Assembly (NCBI RefSeq): GCF_000165835.1
Contig: NC_014640.1
Span: forward strand, 2,914,001-2,978,000
Direction of reading: 5' to 3'
DNA from: Achromobacter xylosoxidans A8
Lineage (GTDB): Bacteria > Pseudomonadota > Gammaproteobacteria > Burkholderiales > Burkholderiaceae_B
Length of the DNA stretch: 64,000 bases
Positions within the stretch are counted from its first letter, which is position 1. Each line of letters begins with the position of its first letter. The notes under the pieces are model-generated. The model did not search any database. It was not told where the DNA came from and saw only the letters and a program-made list of their open reading frames with translations. Below are positions 8,870-18,067 of the stretch, one piece after another. The position numbers and the translations under genes were made by a program.

Positions 8870-10360
8870 TTAACGCAGCAGCGACAGGACGGATTGCGGC
8901 ACTTGGTTGGCTTGCGCCAGAACCGAGGTACCGGCTTGTTGCAGGATCTGCGCCTTGGTCATGTTCGACACTTCCGTGGCGTAGTCAGCGTCTTCGATAC
9001 GCGAACGAGCGGCGGACAGGTTGTTCACCGTGTTGTTCAGGTTGGCGACGGTCGATTCGAAACGGTTCTGGACAGCGCCCAGGCCGCTACGCAATTGGTC
9101 CACCGAAGCCAGGGCTGCGTCGAGCTTGGCCAGCGGATCGCGCGAAGGCTGTTGGGCCAGGGTGCTGTCGATCAGCTTCTTGCTCGGCTTGCCGTCGTTC
9201 TGCACATACATTACATTGCCGGTCGCATTGGCCTTTACAGTACCGGAGCTGTCCACGTCGTATGCTGTGCCACCGATATCCAGAGTGGCACCGGTCTTGG
9301 TTCCACCAGCGGCTACGACAGCTGCGGCAGTTGCGTTTTCATTCGTGGCGTGGGTCGTGAACTTGACTGCAGCGCCGTAGGTGGCAGCGTCCATGTACAG
9401 GCCGCCACCGGAAACAGCCATGCTTGCACCGGTGCCAGCGGCAGCGCTCGAGCCCGTAACGGTGACCGTCAACTGCTTACCGTCGATCGTGGCAGTAAAC
9501 GTACCGTTGCCGTTAGCATTGTTCGGAGCGTCGGTTTTGGTCCAAGTCACGCCACCAATCGTTGCCGCCGCACCCTGCGTCTTGCCTGCGAATGCGGCCG
9601 CAAATGCTTCGTCGGCACTGCCAGCGCCACCAGCCTTAGCAACAGTATTGCCGGCGGTGGTGGTCAGGGCACCAGTCGTGGCGCTGACATAGACTGCGGT
9701 CGCGGCGCCAGACGTAACTGCACCCGATTGCACATCAACGCGCAAGTTTGCGACGGTGGTACCCGAGTACGACGAATAACCCGTGGCACCGAAGTCCTTG
9801 ACCATGTTATCGACGGTAGCTTGCTTGTCGCCAGCGACCGTGAAGTTGCCCAGACCCAGGGTGCCCTTGGTGATTTCCTTCAGGTCGATCGTGATGGTTT
9901 CGTTGTCGTTCGCGCCGACTTGAACCGTCAGGGTGTTGTCCGAAGCCAGGACGCGCACGCCGTTGAATTGGGTTTGGCCCGACACGCGGTCGATTTCGCC
10001 CAGACGCTGTTCGATTTCAGCCTGGATCGAATCCAGATCGGACGTGGAGTTCGTGCCGGTGCTGGCTTGCACGGCCAGTTGGCGCACGCGCTGCAGGTTG
10101 TTGTTGATTTCGTTCAGGGCGCCTTCGGTCGTTTGAGCGATCGAGATGCCATCGTTGGCGTTGCGGGCGGCTTGGGTCAGGCCCTTGACGTTCGCGGTGA
10201 AGCGGTTGGCGATGGCTTGGCCGGCGGCGTCGTCCTTGGCGCTGTTGATGCGCAGACCCGACGACAAGCGCTCGATGGCGCTGCCCAGGGTCGATTGGGA
10301 CTTCGTCAGGTTGTTTTGAGCAACCAGCGAGAGGTAGTTGGTATTGATGACTGCAGCCAT
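8870..10360 (-). CDS. fliC: Flagellin
   Basis: Structural subunit of the flagellar filament, exported by the flagellar type III system. 496 residues starting MAAVINTNYLSLVAQNNL; this start is preceded by GGGAG at good spacing, whereas the frame continues 15 codons further without a ribosome site. Conserved D0/D1 ends (IERLSSGLRINSAKDDAAGQ at the N-end; NTVNNLSAARSRIEDADYA and the terminal SVLSLLR at the C-end) flank a variable Ala/Gly/Thr-rich middle (about 170-395) that is visibly less GC-rich than its neighbours. Single flagellin gene in the window, with its own sigma-28 promoter and terminator, so it is a late, monocistronic gene. Confidence 0.97.
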   Translation of the reverse strand: MAAVINTNYLSLVAQNNLTKSQSTLGSAIERLSSGLRINSAKDDAAGQAIANRFTANVKGLTQAARNANDGISIAQTTEGALNEINNNLQRVRQLAVQASTGTNSTSDLDSIQAEIEQRLGEIDRVSGQTQFNGVRVLASDNTLTVQVGANDNETITIDLKEITKGTLGLGNFTVAGDKQATVDNMVKDFGATGYSSYSGTTVANLRVDVQSGAVTSGAATAVYVSATTGALTTTAGNTVAKAGGAGSADEAFAAAFAGKTQGAAATIGGVTWTKTDAPNNANGNGTFTATIDGKQLTVTVTGSSAAAGTGASMAVSGGGLYMDAATYGAAVKFTTHATNENATAAAVVAAGGTKTGATLDIGGTAYDVDSSGTVKANATGNVMYVQNDGKPSKKLIDSTLAQQPSRDPLAKLDAALASVDQLRSGLGAVQNRFESTVANLNNTVNNLSAARSRIEDADYATEVSNMTKAQILQQAGTSVLAQANQVPQSVLSLLR

Positions 10361-10471
10361 GTTCAGGCTCCCAAGAGAGAAAGGCTTCTTCAAACTGGGC
10401 AGCAAGGCCGCCCACTGGTGTTAACGGGAAAGTTCGTCGACTTCGTGTCTAGGAATCTCTCCGTTGCCAGG

Positions 10472-10498
10472 ATTACGGCAGTCCAAAATCAATCTTTA
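10472..10498 (-). promoter_or_regulatory. Sigma-28 (FliA) promoter of fliC
   Basis: On the minus strand TAAA-N15-GCCGTAAT, a close match to the sigma-28 consensus with exact 15-base spacing. It lies about 110 bases upstream of the fliC ATG, leaving a leader of about 100 nt. Spacing and elements match those seen in front of flgM, flgK and aer. Confidence 0.85.
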
Positions 10499-10599
10499 GC
10501 GCTATTTCGCGAAAGTCGGGATTTTTCTTTGATCTGGATGGGATGGGGCGGCCGTTCAGCCTCGGCTGCGCCGACGCACGTCGCGATGCTTACATATAG

Positions 10600-10622
10600 G
10601 GGCGCTCATCACGGGAGCGCCC
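10600..10622. other. Hairpin in the fliA-fliC intergenic region
   Basis: Perfect inverted repeat GGGCGCTC-N7-GAGCGCCC. No T-run on either side, so it is not a standard terminator; it may be a Rho-assisted stop for fliA or a protein site. Located upstream of the fliC promoter. Confidence 0.45.
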
Positions 10623-10726
10623 ATGTGCGCCGCTCTTCCACCCGGAAGCATGCTGTTCTCCTATTCGGAAGAATGTATGGCGCGCTTGTCCACGATCCTT
10701 CATCTATAGCTGGCGCGCAATGTGAA

Positions 10727-10747
10727 ACGGACGCAATGTGCGTCCGT
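10727..10747 (-). terminator. Probable fliA terminator hairpin
   Basis: Perfect 8-bp stem ACGGACGC-N5-GCGTCCGT about 75 bases after the fliA stop, followed on the minus strand by only TTT, so a weak intrinsic terminator. Confidence 0.5.
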
Positions 10748-10819
10748 CATGTTGGGAGCCTTCCGTGGTCAAGTGTGGCGGTGTAAGGAATTCCTCATAG
10801 GCGCGCGGCCAGCGCCTAT

Positions 10820-11635
10820 CTATATCACCTGCGCAATCTGCCCATCCTGGGGCAATTCCTGCCACGCCTGTTCCTTCAGCTTCACCCGAATTCGCGCGGT
10901 CGCCTGCGACCGCAACTGGCATACCCGCGCCTCGGTCACATTGAGGATCGCGCCAATTTCCTTCAGGTTCAGCCCCTGTTCGTAGCAAAGCGACAACAGC
11001 AGTTTTTCACGCTCGGGGAGGGAGTCGATGGCGTGGACCAGCGCCTGGCGGAAGTCGCCGGCCAGAAGCGAATCCAGCGGATTGCCGCCAGCTGCGCCAT
11101 GGTTCAGCGTGGCAGCCCAGTCGGATTGGCCGCTGGCCGAGTCGGGTTCGGTGGCGAAGTCCTCGTAGTGCACGATCTGAACGCCTTGGGCGTCGTGCAA
11201 TAGCGATTGGTAGTCGCCCAGCGGCATGTCGAGTTGTTGCGCGATTTCGGCTTCGCTTGGCGCGCGCATCAAACGCTGTTCGAGCTGCTGGATGGCCTGT
11301 TCGATCTTGCGCGCCTTGGCGCGGACGCTACGGGGCAGCCAGTCCTGGCCGCGCAGTTCGTCCAGCATCGCGCCGCGGATGCGGGTGGTGGCATAGGTCT
11401 CGAACTGGGCGTCAGCCGTTTCCTGATAACGGCGCACGGCGTCGAGCAGGCCAATCATGCCGGCTTGTATCAGGTCGTCGAGTTCTACGCTGGCGGGTAG
11501 CCGGGCGAGCAATTGCAGGGCCAGCTTCCGCACTAGCGGGGCATATTCGACCAGGCTGTCATCTGCGTGAGGCATTGCGGGAATGTCGGGCGGGTCCATC
11601 GTGGCGCGTAAGCTGTTGTTGTCAATTTGCGACAT
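10820..11635 (-). CDS. fliA: RNA polymerase sigma factor for flagellar operon (sigma-28)
   Basis: Sigma factor that directs transcription of late flagellar genes and is held inactive by FlgM until the hook is complete. Region 2 (YAPLVRKLALQLLARLP, then DLIQAGMIGLLDAVRRY, then FETYATTRIRGAMLDELR), region 3 (ARKIEQAIQQLEQRL) and region 4 (SLPEREKLLLSLCYEQGLNL then EIGAILNVTEARVCQL) are all present. The start is uncertain: ATGs at 11635, 11599 and 11581 are all possible and none has a clear ribosome site; 11635 gives 271 residues, longer than E. coli FliA (239). Separate from fliC by 459 bases, and back-to-back with flhD across a long control region. Confidence 0.95.
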   Translation of the reverse strand: MSQIDNNSLRATMDPPDIPAMPHADDSLVEYAPLVRKLALQLLARLPASVELDDLIQAGMIGLLDAVRRYQETADAQFETYATTRIRGAMLDELRGQDWLPRSVRAKARKIEQAIQQLEQRLMRAPSEAEIAQQLDMPLGDYQSLLHDAQGVQIVHYEDFATEPDSASGQSDWAATLNHGAAGGNPLDSLLAGDFRQALVHAIDSLPEREKLLLSLCYEQGLNLKEIGAILNVTEARVCQLRSQATARIRVKLKEQAWQELPQDGQIAQVI

Positions 11636-11789
11636 TGTCGACAAACGCGCGGCTGAGCTAAAGCTAGGTGGATTTAATGATCTGCAAGGTGCCATTGTCG
11701 GCAAACAACACCGTTTCATTCCTCAAAGTACGCAATGTTTTGAATGCTTATTTGGCAAATTGACGTAAATTTGTCCGAAACTTATATGT

Positions 11790-11803
11790 CAAGGTGTATC
11801 GGA
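11790..11803 (+). repeat. 14-bp direct repeat, copy 1, upstream of flhD
   Basis: CAAGGTGTATCGGA, identical to the copy at 11917-11930; start-to-start distance 127 bp (close to 12 helical turns). Confidence 0.85.
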
Positions 11804-11916
11804 AAAGGTAAGTTGCGCAACATCAACAAAGTTTTGTCATATAAGTCATAGAAAATGACATCAGCTGTGGTAAATTTTACTTAAATTGCGAACAAATGAT
11901 ACATTTCGCATCAATG

Positions 11917-11930
11917 CAAGGTGTATCGGA
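11917..11930 (+). repeat. 14-bp direct repeat, copy 2, upstream of flhD
   Basis: Second exact copy of CAAGGTGTATCGGA, 76 bases before the flhD start codon, so it would lie in the flhD leader or overlap the promoter. Confidence 0.85.
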
Positions 11931-12005
11931 CGTGAAGGCAACGGGATTCCGGTGCTTTTGCTTACATGAGCCCCCATCGGCGGGATAGGGAATAGGGAGT
12001 TGGGC

Positions 12006-12329
12006 GTGCAACAAGTCGAAAATTCATTGCTGACAGACATTCGTGAAGTGAATCTGTCTTATTTGTTACTGGCGCAGCGCATGCTGCGCGACGACTACGC
12101 GGCGTCGATGTTCCGCCTGGGATTCAGCAATGAGGTTGCTGACATCCTCATGCGCCTTTCGCCGGCGCAGTTGGTCAAGCTCGCAAGCTCCAGCTCGCTG
12201 CTGTGCCGCTTCCGCTTCGATGACTACAGCCTGCTGTCGGCCCTGACCCATGACGTTCTGGGTGGTGCGCTGCAGCAAGCGCATGCAACCATCCTGCTGG
12301 CCAAGCAGCCTGTCGAAGAATTGGCCTGA
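12006..12329 (+). CDS. flhD: Flagellar master regulator subunit FlhD
   Basis: With FlhC forms the FlhD4C2 activator that switches on early flagellar operons. 107 residues from the GTG at 12006, which has GGGAG six bases upstream; the TTG at 12000 would overlap that ribosome site and is less likely. The segment [20 protein letters not shown] then [11 protein letters not shown] is the family core, and the conserved Cys in SSLLCRFRF (the inter-subunit disulfide position of E. coli FlhD) is present. Cotranscribed with flhC 32 bases downstream. Corresponds to frlA of Bordetella. Confidence 0.96.
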   Translation: MQQVENSLLTDIREVNLSYLLLAQRMLRDDYAASMFRLGFSNEVADILMRLSPAQLVKLASSSSLLCRFRFDDYSLLSALTHDVLGGALQQAHATILLAKQPVEELA

Positions 12330-12361
12330 CGGCCTGATCATTCCCTCCGGAAACACGTGTA

Positions 12362-12943
12362 ATGGCCACCAAGAGCGTTTCGCAGGAAGCGGATGACATT
12401 CTGCTTGCCAGCTCCATGATCACTTTGGGAGCCCGGCTGCAGGTGCTGGAGGCTGAAACCAGCCTCAGCCATGACCGCCTGGCGCGCCTGTACCGCGAAA
12501 TCCGCGGCTGCTCGCCACCCAAGGGCATGCTGCCCTTTTCGGTTGACTGGTTCATGACCTGGCTGCCGAACATCCATTCCTCGCTCTTCTACAACGTGTA
12601 TTCGTTCCTGAATGCGCGCACCAGCAGCAAGGGCATACGCGCCACCATCGACGCCTATCGTCTCTATCTCGAAAACGCCGGCACGGATGCCGCTGAAGGC
12701 GCAGAACCCGTCCTGAGCTTCACGCGCGCCTGGATGCTGGTGCGCTTTTTCGATAGCGGCATGCTGCAAATGTCCGCCTGCCGCCAATGCGGTGGGCATT
12801 TCATTGCCCACGCCCACGATCCCCAGTCGGATTTCGTGTGCGCGATCTGCCGGCCGCCCCCCCGCGCCGGCAAGACGCGCGCCGCGGCCAAGGCGCGCGC
12901 CGGCACCCGCCCCGCGCCTGTTGCGAATACCGCCCGGCTCTGA
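12362..12943 (+). CDS. flhC: Flagellar master regulator subunit FlhC
   Basis: DNA-binding partner of FlhD. 193 residues, close to E. coli FlhC (192). The zinc-binding cysteines are all present as CRQC (140, 143) and CAIC (160, 163), and the stretch GCSPPKGMLPFSVDWFMTW is typical of the family. The last 30 residues are a basic Ala/Arg/Lys-rich tail. ATG follows flhD by 32 bases. No gene follows for 118 bases, where a possible sigma-28 site precedes motA. Confidence 0.96.
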   Translation: MATKSVSQEADDILLASSMITLGARLQVLEAETSLSHDRLARLYREIRGCSPPKGMLPFSVDWFMTWLPNIHSSLFYNVYSFLNARTSSKGIRATIDAYRLYLENAGTDAAEGAEPVLSFTRAWMLVRFFDSGMLQMSACRQCGGHFIAHAHDPQSDFVCAICRPPPRAGKTRAAAKARAGTRPAPVANTARL

Positions 12944-12963
12944 CCGGCGGCATCCAAATACAT

Positions 12964-12990
12964 CAAAAGCCCTGGAAAACCCCCCGTAAC
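12964..12990 (+). promoter_or_regulatory. Possible sigma-28 promoter of the motA operon
   Basis: CAAA-N15-CCCGTAAC, two mismatches from the TAAA-N15-GCCGTTAC form seen at flgM, with the same spacing. It lies 72 bases before the motA start. Weaker than the other sites listed, but motA is a late gene in related systems. Confidence 0.5.
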
Positions 12991-13061
12991 CCGCCTTTTT
13001 GGGTCGAGGGGAACAGGGGATCATTGACGCCGGTTTTAGACTTCGTTGGCAGGGGCCTGAT

Positions 13062-13937
13062 GTGTTGATTGTTATCGGTTTTCTCGTGGTGGCCGTGTCG
13101 GTCGTCGGCAGCTTCATAGCGCTGGGCGGCCATTTGGGCGCGCTGTACCAGCCGTTTGAACTCACGCTGATCTTCGGGGCGGCTTTCGGGGCTTTCCTCG
13201 CCAGCAACAGCAAAAAGTCGCTGATGCTGGTCAAGGCCGCGCTACCCGACTCGCTGAAAAGCTCGCGCTATGGCAAGGACGTCTACATGGAGCTGATGGC
13301 GCTTCTGTACGTACTGCTGAACAAGGCGCGCCGCGAGGGGCTCATGGCCATCGAATCGCATATCGAAGACCCGGAATCCAGTCCGATCTTCAGCGAATAT
13401 CCCCGCATCGCCAAAGACGCCAAGCTCATGGAGTTCATCACGGACTACCTGCGCATCATGATCAGCGGCAACATGAGCTCCTTCGAAATCGAGACGCTCA
13501 TGGACGAGGAAATCGAGACCTACCGCCACGAGCGCGAAGTCCCCGTGCGCGCCTTGCAACAGATGGCCGACGGCCTGCCGGCCTTCGGCATCGTGGCGGC
13601 GGTGCTGGGCGTGATCAAGGCGCTGGCCGCCGTGGACCAGCCTCCGGCGATTCTGGGCGACCTGATCTCCAAGGCCATGGTCGGCACCTTCCTGGGCATT
13701 CTGCTGGCTTACGGCTTCGTGGGTCCGCTGGCCTCGCGCATCGACCGCCGCAGCGACGAAGCGACCAAGGTGCTGGAATGCATCAAGACCACGCTGCTGG
13801 CCAGCATGAACGGCTATCCGCCGCAACTGGCGGTGGAATTCGGCCGCAAGGTGCTGTTCTCGGCCGTGCGCCCGACCTTCGGTGAACTGGAAGAACACGT
13901 CCGGCAAGCCAAGTCCACCGCCACCGGCAAGGCCTGA
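13062..13937 (+). CDS. motA: Flagellar motor stator protein MotA
   Basis: Inner-membrane stator subunit which with MotB conducts protons and pushes on FliG. 291 residues from GTG 13062 (AGGGG six bases upstream), giving the normal MotA N-terminus [19 protein letters not shown]; an in-frame ATG further upstream has no ribosome site. Four membrane segments; the cytoplasmic loop carries [20 protein letters not shown], holding the charged residues that contact FliG, followed by [13 protein letters not shown] in the third segment. Immediately followed by motB (11 bases). Confidence 0.96.
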   Translation: MLIVIGFLVVAVSVVGSFIALGGHLGALYQPFELTLIFGAAFGAFLASNSKKSLMLVKAALPDSLKSSRYGKDVYMELMALLYVLLNKARREGLMAIESHIEDPESSPIFSEYPRIAKDAKLMEFITDYLRIMISGNMSSFEIETLMDEEIETYRHEREVPVRALQQMADGLPAFGIVAAVLGVIKALAAVDQPPAILGDLISKAMVGTFLGILLAYGFVGPLASRIDRRSDEATKVLECIKTTLLASMNGYPPQLAVEFGRKVLFSAVRPTFGELEEHVRQAKSTATGKA

Positions 13938-13948
13938 CGGAGCGGGCC

Positions 13949-14941
13949 ATGAGCACGGTAAACAATCACCGCGTGGTGATCCGCCGCAAGAAGGGCGGGC
14001 ATGGCGGCGGACACCACGGCGGTAGCTGGAAGATCGCCTACGCCGATTTCATCACGGCGATGATGGCGTTCTTCCTGGTGATGTGGCTGATCAGTATTGT
14101 GCCGCGCGAAGAGCTCAAGGGCATCGCCGAGTACTTCCGCATGCCGCTGCGCGTCGCCATCGCGGGCGGCCCCAGTAGCTCGGCCGAGACCAGCGCTGTG
14201 CCGGGCGGCGGCAGCGACCCCCTGCGCAGCGAAGGCGATGTGCGCCGCGCGCAGGGCAACCGCGTCGAGGCGCAGCCGATGGGCGACGCCGAGCGCCGCG
14301 AGCAGCATCGCCTGGAAAACCTGAAAAAGCGGCTCGAGAACGTCATCGAGACCAGCCCGGTTCTGAAGAGCTTCAGGCCGCAGCTGCTGATCGACTTGAC
14401 GACCGAAGGCCTGCGCATCCAGATCATCGACAACCAGAACCGTCCGATGTTCGCCACCGGCCGCGCGGATGTGCAGCCCTATATGCGCGACATCCTGCGG
14501 GAACTGGGGCCGGTCCTGAACGAATTGCCCAACAAGGTCAGCATTTCCGGCCACACCGACGCATCGCAGTATGCGCGCGGGGAGCGGGCCTACAGCAACT
14601 GGGAACTGTCGGCCGACCGCGCCAATGCGTCGCGCCAGGAATTGGTGGCCGGCGGCATGAACGAAAGCAAGGTCCTGCGCATCCAGGGGCTGTCGTCCAG
14701 CATGAGCCTGGTTAAAGATGACCCGTATGCGGCCGTTAATAGACGTATCAGCCTAGTGGTGCTCAACCAGAGCACCCAGCGGCGCATCGAAAACGAGAAC
14801 GCCGCAGCCGCGGACGTCAGCGCCAAGGATGCCCGCGAGGTGGGAACGGCAGTGGAGGCGGCGCAAGCCGCGGCCCAGGCCACGACGGCAACCAAACCAG
14901 GCGAGGCGGAGAGCAACCCGCCCGCGGAAGGGGTTCGATAG
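13949..14941 (+). CDS. motB: Flagellar motor stator protein MotB
   Basis: Peptidoglycan-anchored stator subunit. 330 residues: a Gly/His-rich basic start, one membrane segment (about 32-52) with the proton-carrying Asp33 in [17 protein letters not shown], a plug/linker, and a C-terminal OmpA-like peptidoglycan-binding domain ([20 protein letters not shown] then [13 protein letters not shown]). An Ala-rich tail follows residue 285. Stop TAG at 14939-14941 is two bases from the next start, so motB and the CheY-like gene are translationally close. Confidence 0.96.
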   Translation: MSTVNNHRVVIRRKKGGHGGGHHGGSWKIAYADFITAMMAFFLVMWLISIVPREELKGIAEYFRMPLRVAIAGGPSSSAETSAVPGGGSDPLRSEGDVRRAQGNRVEAQPMGDAERREQHRLENLKKRLENVIETSPVLKSFRPQLLIDLTTEGLRIQIIDNQNRPMFATGRADVQPYMRDILRELGPVLNELPNKVSISGHTDASQYARGERAYSNWELSADRANASRQELVAGGMNESKVLRIQGLSSSMSLVKDDPYAAVNRRISLVVLNQSTQRRIENENAAAADVSAKDAREVGTAVEAAQAAAQATTATKPGEAESNPPAEGVR

Positions 14942-14943
14942 CA

Positions 14944-15324
14944 ATGGCGGCAACGATTCTTGTGGCGGACGATTCGGCGACGATGCGGATGATCGTCCAG
15001 GCGACGTTGACGGGCGCGGGATGGCAGGTCTTGACGGCCGGCAACGGCCAGGAGGCCCTGGAAATGGCCAAGCGCCACCCGGTCGACCTGGTGGTTAGCG
15101 ACTGGAACATGCCGGTCATGGGCGGCCTGGAGTTGATTCAGGGTTTGCGCCAGGAAGACCAGTACCTGGATGTGCCGGTGCTGGTATTGACCACCGAGGA
15201 CGATGTGGACAGCAAGATGGCCGCCCGGGATCTGGGGGTCTGTGGCTGGCTTTCCAAGCCGGTCGACCCGGATGTGCTGGTGGAATTGGCGTCTGAACTG
15301 CTCGACGAGCAGGCCGGCGCGTAA
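14944..15324 (+). CDS. CheY-like single-domain response regulator
   Basis: 126-residue receiver domain only. Acidic pair D9-D10, phospho-acceptor D53 in [11 protein letters not shown], Thr in LVLTTEDD and Lys in WLSKPVDPD are all present, so phosphorylation by CheA is likely. It lies between motB and cheA, apart from the second receiver (21770-22159) next to cheZ. It may be a second CheY acting at the motor or a phosphate sink; sequence alone cannot decide. The second receiver is closer to canonical E. coli CheY. Confidence 0.9.
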   Translation: MAATILVADDSATMRMIVQATLTGAGWQVLTAGNGQEALEMAKRHPVDLVVSDWNMPVMGGLELIQGLRQEDQYLDVPVLVLTTEDDVDSKMAARDLGVCGWLSKPVDPDVLVELASELLDEQAGA

Positions 15325-15353
15325 GCAGGTTCATTTTTGAAGGCGTACGGGTC

Positions 15354-17462
15354 ATGAGTTCTGGTTTGGACCTCAGTCAGTTTTACGAGACCTTTTTCGA
15401 CGAGGCTGACGAGCTGCTTGCGCAGATGGAGCAGCTGCTGCTCGAGCTCGATGTGGGCGCGCCCGACATCGAGCAGCTCAACGCGATTTTCCGCGCGGCC
15501 CACTCGATCAAGGGCGGGGCGGCGACGTTCGGCTGTTTTACGCAGCTGGCGGGCACGACCCATTTGCTGGAAAACCTTCTGGACGCGATCCGTCGCGGCG
15601 AAATGGCGCTGCGCACGGACATGATCGATATTTTCTTGGAAACGAAAGACGTGCTCAAAAGCCAACTGGATGCCTATCGGGCCTCCGAAGAGCCCGATGA
15701 AGCCGTGTTTGAGCGTATCTGCGCCATACTGAGGCAGCTTGCGCTGGAGCATAAGGATCCCGCTGCGGCCTCTGCGCCGGCCGCGGTCCCCGCAGCGGCG
15801 GCAGCTCCGGCTCCGGCCCCCGTACCGGTGGCCGCCGCTCCGGCGCCAGCCCCCCTGCCAGCAGCGCAAGCGCCGGCTGCGGAAGCCGGCAGCCTGCCTC
15901 TGCGTGTGCGAATCACCAAGGTTTCGGACAAGGACGCTGCTTCCCTGCTCGAGGAAATGGGCAATCTGGGCAGCGTCAAGGCCAGCGAACGCGCCGACGG
16001 CGCCCTGACCGTGTGGATGGACAGCACCTGCACGCCGGACGATATCGAGGCCGTCTGCTGCTTCATCGTTGACGGCGACCAGCTGGAAATCAGCCGCGAA
16101 GCCGCTCCGGCGGGCGCGACCCAGGCTGCCGCGGCTCCCGCTGCGGCGCCGGCTCCTGCCGCTCCCGTGGCCCCCGCCGTAGCCGAGTCGGCAGCGGCCG
16201 CCGAAGCCATCACGCAGTCCGCCCGCGTGGCGCGGCCCGCCGCGGCGGCGCCGGCCCATGCGGACAAGGAATCCACCTCGATCCGAGTCGGCGTCGAAAA
16301 GGTCGACCAGGTCATCAACCTGGTGGGCGAACTGGTCATTACGCAAGCCATGCTGGCGCAGACGGCGTCCACGCTGGACCCAGTGCTGCACGACCGCCTG
16401 CTCAATGGCATGGAACAGCTGGAGCGCAACGCGCGCGACCTGCAGGAAGCGGTCATGTCCATCCGGATGATGCCGATGGACTACGTATTCAGCCGTTTCC
16501 CGCGCCTGGTGCGAGACATCGCCAGCAAGATGGGCAAGCAGATCGAACTGCAGACCCATGGCCGTGCTACCGAACTGGACAAGAGCCTGATCGAACGCAT
16601 CATCGATCCGCTGACCCACCTGGTGCGCAACAGCCTGGACCATGGCATTGAAACGCCCGAAAAGCGCGTTGCCGCAGGCAAGGACCCGGTCGGGCAACTG
16701 GTGCTGTCCGCCCAGCATAACGGCGGCAATATCGTCATTGAAGTCAGTGACGACGGTGGCGGCCTGAACCGCGACAAGATCCTGAAGAAGGCGATGGCCC
16801 AGGGCCTGGCGGTCAACGAGAATTCGCCGGACGACGAAATCTGGCAGCTGATCTTCGCGCCGGGCTTTTCCACGGCCGAAAAGGTCACGGACATTTCCGG
16901 CCGTGGCGTGGGCATGGACGTGGTGCGCCGGAACATCCAGGACATGGGCGGCCATGTGCAGCTGTCGTGCGAGCCGGGCAACGGCACCACGACACGCATC
17001 GTGCTGCCGCTGACGCTGGCCATCCTGGACGGCATGTCGGTGCGGGTCGGCGAGGAAACCTTCATCCTGCCGTTGAATCACGTGACCGAATCGCTGCAGC
17101 CCACGAATGACCAGATCTATTCGGTGGCCGGCAACGAGCGCGTGATGCACGTGCGCGGCGAATACCTGCCGCTGGTCGAGATGCACCGGGTGTTCTCGGT
17201 CGGCGAGGCCCAGACCGATCCCACGCAGGCCATCGCGGTCATCATGCAGGCCGAGGACCGCCGTTTCGCGCTGCTGGTGGATCACCTGATCGGCCAGCAC
17301 CAGGTAGTGGTGAAGAATCTCGAATCGAATTACCGCAAGGTGCCGGGCATTTCCGCCGCCACCATCCTGGGCGATGGCAGCGTGGCCCTGATTGTCGACG
17401 TATTTGCGCTTGCGCGCGCCAACCGCGAGCGTTGGTCGCAGCCCGAAGCCATTCTGAATTGA
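15354..17462 (+). CDS. cheA: Chemotaxis histidine kinase CheA
   Basis: Autophosphorylating kinase of chemotaxis, coupled to receptors through CheW. 702 residues. P1 HPt domain with phospho-His50 in [13 protein letters not shown]; an Ala/Pro linker; a small alpha/beta domain about 183-250 ([20 protein letters not shown]) in the place of the CheY-binding P2; another Ala linker; P3 dimerisation ([18 protein letters not shown]); P4 ATPase with N-box [12 protein letters not shown] and G-boxes [10 protein letters not shown] and [10 protein letters not shown]5 CheW-like regulatory domain to the end. ATG is 29 bases after the receiver gene; cheW follows at 16 bases. Confidence 0.97.
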   Translation: MSSGLDLSQFYETFFDEADELLAQMEQLLLELDVGAPDIEQLNAIFRAAHSIKGGAATFGCFTQLAGTTHLLENLLDAIRRGEMALRTDMIDIFLETKDVLKSQLDAYRASEEPDEAVFERICAILRQLALEHKDPAAASAPAAVPAAAAAPAPAPVPVAAAPAPAPLPAAQAPAAEAGSLPLRVRITKVSDKDAASLLEEMGNLGSVKASERADGALTVWMDSTCTPDDIEAVCCFIVDGDQLEISREAAPAGATQAAAAPAAAPAPAAPVAPAVAESAAAAEAITQSARVARPAAAAPAHADKESTSIRVGVEKVDQVINLVGELVITQAMLAQTASTLDPVLHDRLLNGMEQLERNARDLQEAVMSIRMMPMDYVFSRFPRLVRDIASKMGKQIELQTHGRATELDKSLIERIIDPLTHLVRNSLDHGIETPEKRVAAGKDPVGQLVLSAQHNGGNIVIEVSDDGGGLNRDKILKKAMAQGLAVNENSPDDEIWQLIFAPGFSTAEKVTDISGRGVGMDVVRRNIQDMGGHVQLSCEPGNGTTTRIVLPLTLAILDGMSVRVGEETFILPLNHVTESLQPTNDQIYSVAGNERVMHVRGEYLPLVEMHRVFSVGEAQTDPTQAIAVIMQAEDRRFALLVDHLIGQHQVVVKNLESNYRKVPGISAATILGDGSVALIVDVFALARANRERWSQPEAILN

Positions 17463-17478
17463 TGGAGAACTAAACCTC

Positions 17479-17979
17479 ATGGCAGCCAAACCGCAAGCGC
17501 AATCCGCGCGCAATGAAGATGTCGGCAGCGAATTCCTGGTGTTCACGCTGGGCGACGAAGAGTACGGCATCGACATCCTGAAGGTGCAGGAGATCCGCGG
17601 CTACGACGCCGACACGGTCACCCGCATCGCGAATGTTCCCCCGTTCATCAAGGGCGTGACCAACCTGCGCGGCATCATCGTGCCCATCGTCGACCTGCGC
17701 ATCAAGTTCAACCTGGGCCGCGTCGAATACAACGAGCAGACCGTGGTCATCATCCTGAACCTCGACCGCCGCGTCGTCGGGATCGTGGTGGACGGTGTGT
17801 CGGACGTGCTGATGCTCAATTCGGGTCAGATCCGTCCGGCGCCGGAGTTCGGCGCCACCTTGTCCACCGAGTACCTGACGGGCTTGGGTACGGTGGACGA
17901 ACGCATGCTGATTCTGGTGGATATCGAAAAAATGATGACCAGCGACGAAATGGCGCTGGTGGAGAAGGTCGCGTCCTGA
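17479..17979 (+). CDS. cheW: Chemotaxis coupling protein CheW
   Basis: Adaptor linking CheA to receptor tips. 166 residues forming one CheW domain ([19 protein letters not shown] then [33 protein letters not shown]). The conserved NLRG loop is intact. It ends the motA-cheW stretch: a clear terminator lies 25 bases downstream, before the receptor gene. Confidence 0.97.
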   Translation: MAAKPQAQSARNEDVGSEFLVFTLGDEEYGIDILKVQEIRGYDADTVTRIANVPPFIKGVTNLRGIIVPIVDLRIKFNLGRVEYNEQTVVIILNLDRRVVGIVVDGVSDVLMLNSGQIRPAPEFGATLSTEYLTGLGTVDERMLILVDIEKMMTSDEMALVEKVAS

Positions 17980-18004
17980 TCGGAACGGCCTGCTTGGGAG
18001 GTAG

Positions 18005-18040
18005 AAGCGCCATATTGAATCCAATGTGGCGCTTTCCTTT
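18005..18040 (+). terminator. Rho-independent terminator after cheW
   Basis: Stem AAGCGCCA / TGGCGCTT extended inside by ATTG-aatc-CAAT with one unpaired base each side, then TTCCTTT. Placed between cheW and the receptor, it should reduce read-through and implies that the receptor-cheR-cheB part has partial independence. Confidence 0.8.
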
Positions 18041-18067
18041 AACGATTTCAGTCTAGGAGTGGTCCTT

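Larger units (their letters stand above)
11636..12005. promoter_or_regulatory. AT-rich divergent control region between fliA and flhD
   Basis: 370 bases without a gene, much richer in A/T than the surroundings, as is usual for the integrated control region of the flagellar master operon. It holds two exact direct copies of CAAGGTGTATCGGA (11790-11803 and 11917-11930), a 10-bp palindrome GTTGCGCAAC (11812-11821), and an inverted repeat TGTCAT-N14-ATGACA (11835-11860). A possible flhD promoter is TTTACT-N18-TACATT at about 11876-11905. The site assignments are inference; no regulator can be named from sequence alone. Confidence 0.6.

Noticed and set aside
8870-10360. Second flagellin or phase-variation cassette near fliC
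   Set aside because: Only one flagellin gene is present; no inverted repeats or recombinase gene nearby.
11636-12005. Assignment of the flhD upstream repeats to BvgA or CRP
   Set aside because: Neither repeat fits well enough to the known consensus to name the regulator from sequence alone.
15138-17576. 812-codon minus-strand frame opposite cheA
   Set aside because: Antisense of cheA with composition typical of high-GC shadows.
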